A stretch of 64,000 nucleotides of DNA from Plazaster borealis (lineage: Eukaryota; Echinodermata; Asteroidea; Forcipulatida; Labidiasteridae). The position numbers were made by a program, and so were the translations under genes. Shown here piece by piece: positions 57,528 to 64,000 of this stretch (position 1 is its first letter; each line of letters opens with the position of its first letter). The notes below the pieces were generated by a model, which saw nothing but the letters and a program-made list of their open reading frames with translations, did no database searches and had not been told where the DNA came from. The DNA lies in NCBI GenBank assembly GCA_021014325.1, contig CM037470.1, positions 2,046,001 through 2,110,000 on the forward strand, in the 5' to 3' direction.

Positions 57528-57860
57528 ATGTACGAATACGAGCGAGACTTGTACGGTCTATTCCAAATGAACAACCTCTCATTACAAATGTTCAGTCTAC
57601 GACGTCTGTCTTCTTTCTTTAGCTCCATGATTAAGAATGACTCGCCGACCGTCACGATAGACGAATTAGCGAGGGGATGGACGGTGCATATTCTCCCATG
57701 GGGAGAGAGCATCCGCTTCTCATTTTACGGAGTAGGTTCCAATTTTCAGGAGTTCCTTCCGCAGCACGTCTCTGTAATTCTCAGACAAATTATTGCAAGT
57801 TTTACTCCCGAGTGGCCCAAGAATGAGACAGACGCGTCTCGAGCTTTGTCTCGTGGCTAA
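57528..57860 (+). CDS. hypothetical 110-residue intronless ORF
   Basis: The ATG at 57528 follows an in-frame stop by two codons. The frame is open to TAA/TCTC at 57858, and a poly(A) signal AATAAA comes about 6 bases after the stop. The frame is more GC-rich than its surroundings and looks protein-like: MNNLSLQMFSLRRLSSFF, SPTVTIDELARGW, LPWGESIRFSFYGVGS, FLPQHVSVILRQIIASF. The second half faintly resembles the middle, non-catalytic domain of M16 peptidases (insulin-degrading enzyme or nardilysin), where an xLAxxxY stretch precedes a strand, a turn and an LLxxII helix. This is a weak impression, not an identification. It may be a small gene or a retrocopied fragment. Confidence 0.35.
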   Translation: MYEYERDLYGLFQMNNLSLQMFSLRRLSSFFSSMIKNDSPTVTIDELARGWTVHILPWGESIRFSFYGVGSNFQEFLPQHVSVILRQIIASFTPEWPKNETDASRALSRG

Positions 57861-57910
57861 TCTCAAATAAACAGTTATTTCAACCACGGTAAAATAGGTT
57901 TATTTTTAAA

Positions 57911-58090
57911 ATGAAAGCAATACCTTTAATATATTATGCAGGAATGGTAGAGCTGACAAAATTGTCGCAGACAGTGTCCATGTTTTGTGTGGTGGTTTTT
58001 TTTTTTTTATGAAAGCAAGACCTTAAATATATTATACAGGAAATGTATAGCTAACAAAACAGTCGCAGACAGTGTTCATGTTTTGTGTGA
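57911..58090 (+). repeat. tandem duplication of about 90 bp
   Basis: Two units share ATGAAAGCAA, CCTTAAATATATTAT, CAGG, GTCGCAGACAGTGT and CATGTTTTGTGTG (57911-57992 and 58009-58090), separated by a T-run. Confidence 0.8.
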
Positions 58091-58851
58091 TCAACATAAA
58101 CATGGAATTACAAATCTGTGAAAATGTAGGCTTAATCCGTTGTGTGAGTCAGAAGAAATTAGTCTAAACAAAACATGCACAATTTTTTTAGCGTGTAAAC
58201 AAATTGTCTTTAATTTTGGTTGTAAACAACTGAAAACAGCTGTAACGTTTTTGTAGGTGTTCAGGTACAGTTTTCTCGAATATGATTTCATTTAGTATAG
58301 TTTTGATACATGAACCAATCGCAGTCTGGGTACTCCACTACAGGATGGTTATACCTCATCTGGATGTTACCTCCATTTGTACCTTCTTACATATCCATTA
58401 ACAATCATAACTGTTGTTTGAGACAGACAGACAGGAAACATTTATTTCATACTGACTCAACACATTATTTAATGTATTTTCAAGTTTGTTGTGCAGATGG
58501 AAATAAACCAAACAAGCAAACAAACGATGCCATTTCCATAATTACAAGATTTGTTTCCTTTTACATTGCAACGCCATCTTCGATCTTCGTTTTAGCTGAC
58601 ATCCACTCAAATGATTTCCCAAGAAAGTGAATCACTTAACACGAGACTTCCCTGTGTAACTTAACACTGTTCCTAATATCAAAATGCTCTTCTCCTCCTT
58701 AAAAAAAAACCATTGTAAAACACATAGGCCCTAAAGAGAATGTGGAAATGAACCAAGAAAGGAAATAAACATTAGTATTTGCAGATTTATTCTGCATAAT
58801 TGTTTTTTCTAAATCTGTCTTTTAATATTAGTTTGTTTGCCCCTACACCCT
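58091..58851. other. gene-free spacer
   Basis: Nothing is recognised. Confidence 0.5.
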
Positions 58852-59244
58852 CTAGCCCGGTGGCTATACACCAATCCTTCGCCGATCTTGAACTCTTGGT
58901 GGCAGCAGAAACGCCTCCATTACTGCGGTGGTACCTGGGTGGTACTGTGCTGCCTATCGATGAGCTTAAGGGCTGGGCTACACTAGTTAATTTATAAATG
59001 GTTATATGTAAATAATGGTTGTTTATAAATAATAGTTACATAAATGGCAAGGTCGTACCACCGCAGTACCACCGCAGTACCACCGCAGTTTGTCTGCTGC
59101 CACCAAGAGTTCAAGATCGGTGAAGGATTGGTGTATATGAGGCAGTTCGAATCCTTTGCAGCGGGTACCGCTACGATGCAAAATTATCATATTAAATCGT
59201 TGCTAAGATATCTGTATTCAAACTGCCTCTAGCCACTGGGCTAG
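58852..59244. mobile_element. palindromic MITE (CTAGCCCGGTGGC termini)
   Basis: The left end CTAGCCCGGTGGCTATACACC and right end TAGCCACTGGGCTAG are inverted. Inner arms (CCAATCCTTCGCCGATCTTGAAC and GTTCAAGATCGGTGAAGGATTGG) are also inverted. A small GTACCACCGCA tandem repeat lies at about 59057-59090. It abuts a tRNA-like SINE. Confidence 0.75.
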
Positions 59245-59575
59245 CTCGGCGGTCTAGCGGTAAGATATCAGGGCCCAATTTCTTGGCTCTGCTTACCGCG
59301 AATTCTGCGCTTGCCATCGCCATTCTTCGCTCTAACAGGGAAAGCGCCGAATTTCTTCGCTAGCTGGAGCGAAGAATGCTTAGTAACGTGGAGTACGCAC
59401 GTGCACAAGCAACAATTCCCTGCTAACCTGTGAAATACGCTTGACGTATAAGCGCGGAAAATCCCTGTTTCCGATTATTTGCTTATGGTAAGCAGAGCCA
59501 TGAAATTTGGCCCTACTCTAGCATGGCAAAGGTGGTGATCTCGAATCCCACCGAGTGGTATACCTGTGGACTTGA
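59245..59575 (+). mobile_element. tRNA-like SINE interrupted by a GGGCCC-end MITE
   Basis: Left of the insert, CTCGGCGGTCTAGCGGTAAGATATCA looks like a tRNA 5' half. Right of it, GGTGATCTCGAATCCCACCGAGTGG looks like the T-arm region. Between them (59271-59513) sits a MITE running GGGCCCAATTTCTTGGCTCTGC to GCAGAGCCATGAAATTTGGCCC. Confidence 0.6.
59271..59513. mobile_element. GGGCCC-end MITE, copy 1
   Basis: Its terminal inverted repeats are GGGCCCAATTTCTTGGCTCTG / CAGAGCCATGAAATTTGGCCC. The interior has several GAATTCTGCGCTT / AAGCGCGGAA-type internal palindromes. Copy 2 lies at 62651-62903. Confidence 0.75.
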
Positions 59576-60495
59576 GGACTGCATATTATACGCATCGATG
59601 TATGGCAAAACCAAATAATATTCCTTACTCCCCATGCATAATCTACCGTAATCTATCAAAGCTTTACTACTGCTCCGTTGGGAAATTATTCCTATAACAA
59701 TAAGCTCTTAATGAGGTCCCACCATCATTACGGCTGCGTGTTTATAAAAAGCATTAATGCTTTTTGTCTGTTTGTAGACTGTACAAGGACTTGAAAAATT
59801 GTATTGTCTTAGGACGATACAACACGGAAGGTAACTTCGGCCTTACATTACTCTTATATTTCAACAAATATTGGCAGTAAAACATTGGGCATTAATGGAG
59901 GTCGCTTACATCTCATTCTTATTGTTTTTAAATATAACTAAAAGTGACCGTTTTTGCGGGTTGTTTTTATGATTTATTTCATTGTTTATTTACTCTCCTT
60001 ATTACTATATATGTTTTTGGGGGTTTTTTTTCATTTTTGAAAATTTGGTTAAGAGAGAGTATTACTCGGGTTTCATTTACAAAAAAAGTGATAAAATGGA
60101 TAATCAAGAGTAACGTCTAAGCAATGTACTTTTTTATTTTATTTTAAATTTGTTTAGCCAATCAATACATTGTACCGAGTCTCACTCTTTATTGTTATTG
60201 CCCTGTCCTTGTCCGTTTGTTGTTGTTGTCTTGAGTTGTTGTCCCTGTTTTCTAGGGAAAAGGTACAAAAGCTATGCTTCATCTTTTTTTATACGTTGTT
60301 GACGTCTTAATAATGTTTTTGTTTACAGTCAGTTCTCAGGCCCTAAATGTAAACCTACCCACAAGAAGGATAACTGGCTAAATTATAAATTTATTTTAGG
60401 GGTGATGCACACATACAGTAATCCTGACATGTTATGGTTGTTTCTGTTATAAACTACTGTTCAAATCTTCCTTATAATTTGTTTATAAACTGTCG
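59576..60495. other. gene-free spacer
   Basis: Nothing is recognised. Confidence 0.5.
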
Positions 60496-60780
60496 TTAAA
60501 GGCATCGTATACGTTTGGTAATGACTCTGATAATTAATGGCAATAAATACTTACATGGTAAGAAGTACAGCAGCTTTGGATAACGTTTCTCAGGGTGTGT
60601 ATTCCAATGCAGATTATTTTTCCTGCGTGGACATAACCGCTCCAGATTTTCGGCAATATCTCAAAAATGCTACCAGCTTTTGAAATGAAATTTTCACAGG
60701 TTATGGTATAATATCTACAACCATTATAGGTTTGGAACAAACAATATGCTCCAATTACCAAACGTGTACGATGCCTTTAA
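60496..60780. mobile_element. TTAA-type MITE, chimeric and internally deleted
   Basis: The ends belong to the GGCATCGTAnACG subfamily (TTAAAGGCATCGTATACG, CGTGTACGATGCCTTTAA). The interior (GACTCTGATAATTAATGGCAATAAA, CGCTCCAGATTTTCGGCAATATCTC) is that of the GGGTCTGTATACG subfamily. About 100 bp of the body is missing. Confidence 0.8.
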
Positions 60781-61955
60781 GGATGCCAATGCTGTGAAAT
60801 AAATGTCGGGAATTTTTTTTTTTTTTAACCAACCCAAAATACATCGTTGTAAAAGGATGTATCTTTAGCTAATACATAAATCGATGGAATTTGAAAGGTG
60901 GGAACAATGTTAGAATTGAAAGAGAAAATAAATTGGTAGTTTCTGAACTTAATATTTAGGCTTATTGATAAACTGAATAACAACACAAATTTTCACAAGT
61001 TTTCCCTGTTAAATTCTTCAATGTGCCATAAGATTGGATGGGGGATAAATAGGTTGGTCGTTTTTTAAAAAGGCCGACCCTTCCCTTCTTAGAAAGAACA
61101 CTGTGACATGCTTTCTGAATTATTCACTACTCCGCTTCACTGCACATCGGTTTCGATTTCAGTCCAACTCCTAAAAGTACAAAGCTTCCCCAACAATTTG
61201 TAATTAATTAGCAATCTGCACAAAGGACCCGCCGTCCATCTCCTGTCAATAACTTGATCGGGTGGCAATCAGGGAGTTGACGGGGCGGAAAGGGTGTATC
61301 GCTCCCTCGAGGTCGCCTGGGGGGGGGGTAAAGTCGGCCCGGACAAATCAAATTCCCAAAGAACACTCTGAAATCCAATTGATTTTCCTATTCTCCGTCG
61401 AAGCGATGTGCTTTTGAAGAGTCTCAGCTCGATTTAACATGGATTGTTAAAAGTCTCTTCATAGACAAACACGATCGTATGCCTTTCATATTAATAACCG
61501 TGAAAAGTATACGTTGTCTGCTGAATTTAATGCTGATGCGTTTTTATGGAAAGATATAGCGGTGGTTTATTTAGTGTGTACATCTTTCCGTAATTAAGGC
61601 AATGCATGGAGCACAAGGTAAACAACTCTCGAATTTTATGTTTAACGTTAAATTGATATTCGTAAAAAAACAGATGAATAAGTTAGTTATGGAGTAATAA
61701 ATCATTATTATTAGTATGTGTAATGCGCCGGTCATCAGTATGTATTTTATGTTCAAGGCACAAAGAGGGAGAAAGACAATATTGGAAACCTACGGGTTAG
61801 CTGAAGGGACTGGTTTGGCGTTGTGTATTTTTACCTGTCTTTCACCTGTTAGAACCCCGGTTCAACTATCACCATGGGCCGGTGACCCAATGTGTTCATT
61901 GCATTTACATTACTTGGTGCTTCCCTTTTCAGCCTCCCCCCCCCCCCCCCATGTA
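60781..61955. other. gene-free spacer
   Basis: No exon is supported. A poly-G tract lies at about 61320. Confidence 0.5.
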
Positions 61956-61956
61956 T

Positions 61957-62332
61957 TGAAGGCAGGGTATACTTTACTTTTGGTAATTGTCAAAGACCAT
62001 CCTCACTTGGCGTATCCCAACATATTCATACAATTAAAAAAATGTGAAAATTTGGGCTCAATTGGCCATCGAAGTTGCACAAAAATATTAACAGAAAAAC
62101 AACTTTGTTGCTTAGAATTGTGTGCTTTCAGATGCCTGATGAGAAAGGCTTCATGCCTGATGAAGCCTTTCTCAGATTCAAAATTGTTGATGAACAGTTA
62201 CCTCTTTCTCTTAAACTATACTTTAAAGGTGGTCGTTTCTAACAGTGTTTTATAATGTCAACAGCTCCCCAGTGCTCTTTACTAAGTAAATGTTTATGGT
62301 CATACATTGTTGGAGTACCCTGCCTTTAAACA
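61957..62332. mobile_element. TTAA-type MITE, subfamily GGCAGGGTATAC
   Basis: It starts near TGAAGGCAGGGTATACTTTAC (the left TTAA is mutated) and ends GTACCCTGCCTTTAA. The body includes CCTGATGAGAAAGGCTTCATGC, a hairpin shared with the fragment at 51690-52002. Confidence 0.75.
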
Positions 62333-62650
62333 TGTCTTTTTTTTTAATGATGATGGAAGTCATTGGAAAGAAGCAGTGGTTTTGATATTAATTGGGTGTC
62401 AGCTTGACTGAAGAAAACTGTGTGGTCAGTTTTGCTCGTTGTCTGCTTTTATAATTTCCTCATTGGCTTTTTCGTGAAGGGACTAATGAGGTCCTAATGA
62501 GAGAGGAGATGACTTCCCCATCCCGTCCTTCGTGTAAGGAAATGCTCCTGCCCTCGTGTTTTCTTGAAGAAGAAGAAAAAAGGGTTTGGAAAAGTATGTT
62601 ATCCAGACTGTCCGGGGTCTTAATGGGCCTGTGTCGTCATGATCAAAGCA
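62333..62650. other. short spacer
   Basis: Nothing is recognised. Confidence 0.5.
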
Positions 62651-62903
62651 GGGCCCAATTTCATGGCTCTGCTTACCGTAAGCAAAGAATCGGCGCTTAC
62701 GGAGGCAGTTAATTCCGCGCTTACGTCAAGTGTATTTCACAGGTTAGCAGGGATTTTTTTCTTGTGCGCGTGCGTAGGCCTATACTTACTAGGCATTCTT
62801 CGCTTACACAGCTAGCGCAGAAATTCGGCGCTTGCACAGTAAGCGGGGAATGGTGGTCGTAAGCGCAGAATTCAGCGGTAAGCAGAGCCATGTAATTGGG
62901 CCC
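62651..62903. mobile_element. GGGCCC-end MITE, copy 2
   Basis: It runs from GGGCCCAATTTCATGGCTCTGC to GCAGAGCCATGTAATTGGGCCC. The interior repeats GTAAGCGCAGAATTC-like motifs in both orientations. Confidence 0.8.
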
Positions 62904-63126
62904 AGATCTGTGGCTGTAAAATTTGAACTCTCACCTAGTTACTGCACATGCGCGTCCTCCTCCCTCCGTATCATGTCTATGGAGAATGCGTGGGCGCGTG
63001 CAGTAACTGGGTAAGAAGAGTTCATAATTTCATGTGCAGTCACAGGCCCGTTTGATCATGACGAAACACCGCCCTCTAATTGAATAACTGTATTCAATTA
63101 ATGTTGATAATATTTCCAATATACAG

Positions 63127-63369
63127 GTAATGCTGACCATTTGAATCAACACAATCCAAATCAGCAACGATGTCCGAGAATGCCTCGCTTTCGGACAGCC
63201 TCGTTTTAGATGACAACGCGGATGATACGGGAGGGGAAGGTGGGATGGATGACGTCATCATCAGGGCTATCTCGCCAATCTTACTTGGTGTCATGTCGTC
63301 ACTGGCGCTGTTTGGTATCGTCCTTGCCGTCTCCTTCCTGAGTTTTAACATAAAGTACCGTGAGAGCAG
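63127..63369 (+). CDS. class C GPCR, GPR156/GABA-B-like: N-terminus and TM1
   Basis: The exon starts after acceptor CCAATATACAG, and the ATG is at 63170. Stops lie upstream in frame, so 63127-63169 is 5' UTR and the protein starts here. It has a short acidic N-terminus of about 33 residues (SENASLSDSL, DDNADDTGGEGG) with no signal peptide or Venus-flytrap domain. TM1 follows (ISPILLGVMSSLALFGIVLA, then VSFLSFNIKYRESR), ending in phase 2 at a GTATGT donor. The SPxLLG...FNIK pattern and the next exon's IKMSSPNLN are characteristic of GABA-B-type receptors. The missing ectodomain points to the orphan GPR156 branch, a G-protein-coupled plasma-membrane receptor. The remaining six helices lie beyond the window. 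Confidence 0.8.
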
Positions 63370-63447
63370 GTATGTAAAATCTTAACTGTGACGTAGTTCC
63401 ACTTTAAGCCACGCCCACTTCACACAATCACACAAACAGAAAGCTGC

Positions 63448-63800
63448 TTAGGCATCGTACACGTTTGATAATTGTCAAAGACCAGTGTTCTCACTTGGTG
63501 TATCCCAACATTTATGCATAAAATAACAAGCCTGTGAAAATTTGGGCTCAATTGGTCATCGAAGTTGCAAGAAAATGATGAAAGAAAAAACACCCTTGTT
63601 GTACAAATTTGTGTGCTTTCAGATAGTTTTTTTTTATTTTAGTGAGAAATTACCTCTTTCTCAAAAACTTCGTTACTTCAGAGGGAGTCGTTTCTCACAA
63701 TGTTTTATAACTATCAACAGCTCTCTGTTGCTCGTTACCAAGTCAGTTTTTATGCTAATATATATTTTAAGTAATTAACATACGTGTTCAGTGCCTTTAA
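63448..63800. mobile_element. TTAA-type MITE in GPCR intron 2
   Basis: The left end is degenerate (CTTAGGCATCGTACACG) and the right end is GTGTTCAGTGCCTTTAA. The central hairpin is mostly deleted. It lies inside the intron between the TM1 exon and the next exon. Confidence 0.85.
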
Positions 63801-63955
63801 GCTTACTCTACAATTTTGATCAACCAAAACAATACATATAGGTTTTTATTTTCAATATGCTTTTTGTTTGTTTTAAATATAAATAAGTCGAGAGTGATCC
63901 ACCATCTCGTTGGTGATTCTTGTTGAATCATTTTTGATTTTGTTACTGATTTCAG

Positions 63956-64000
63956 ACTGATAAAGATGTCAAGTCCAAACCTAAACATATTAATCGGAAT
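63956..64000 (+). CDS. class C GPCR, next exon (partial)
   Basis: After a strong acceptor (TACTGATTTCAG) the exon opens in phase 2, completing an Arg codon. It then reads LIKMSSPNLNILIG and runs off the window. IKMSSPNLN is the conserved first intracellular loop to TM2 motif of GABA-B and GPR156 receptors. This motif confirms the family assignment of the preceding exon. Confidence 0.85.

Noticed and set aside
61716..62255. 179-codon + strand ORF
   Set aside because: Its second half is MITE sequence and the first half has no domain; translations of this MITE family recur elsewhere.

Overview
This is a metazoan nuclear window: AT-rich, with spliced genes, GT-AG introns, a linker histone and many short transposon relics. 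The TTAA-bounded repeats and tRNA-headed SINEs resemble those I associate with echinoderms, most likely a sea star. That assignment is recollection plus inference, not a database result. Only about 5 kb looks coding; most of the rest is MITEs, SINEs, minisatellites and relics.

Region 1 (about 0.8-18.5 kb) is an immunoglobulin-superfamily receptor locus. On the + strand a nearly complete gene can be assembled from phase-compatible exons: TATA box, signal peptide, two Ig domains, a Ser/Thr/Pro stalk, one transmembrane helix, and a cytoplasmic tail over several small exons. The tail ends with a YxxI motif of ITIM type (LIYIDI) and one of ITSM type (TEYAEI); a third (VQYARV) lies in an upstream exon. 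The minus strand of the first 6 kb holds related Ig exons: a tandem pair A/B, a broken copy C, a leader exon followed by Ig exon D, and a truncated copy E. D and C, with their intronic flanks, are inverted near-copies of the + strand gene's Ig exons 2 and 3, so the locus has been duplicated, inverted and shuffled recently.

Region 2 (about 20.7-22.8 kb) holds a lone intronless histone H1 gene on the minus strand, apparently without a histone 3' hairpin.

Region 3 (about 23-63 kb) has no convincing multi-exon gene. It holds many copies of TTAA-ended MITEs in several subfamilies, palindromic MITEs, tRNA-derived SINE pieces, a LINE C-terminal fragment, a 130-bp tandem array (45.3-46.3 kb), a 17-bp array made of AGGTCA/TGACCT palindromes (50.2-50.4 kb), a 23-bp minisatellite seen at two distant sites, and an isolated 110-codon ORF at 57.5 kb.

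Region 4 (63.1 kb to the end) is the start of a + strand class C GPCR of the GABA-B/GPR156 type: a short N-terminus, TM1, an intron with a MITE, and the start of the next exon, which runs off the window.

The best candidate for something undescribed is the Ig/ITIM/ITSM receptor with its scattered partial copies. It looks like a young paired or inhibitory receptor family in an invertebrate.
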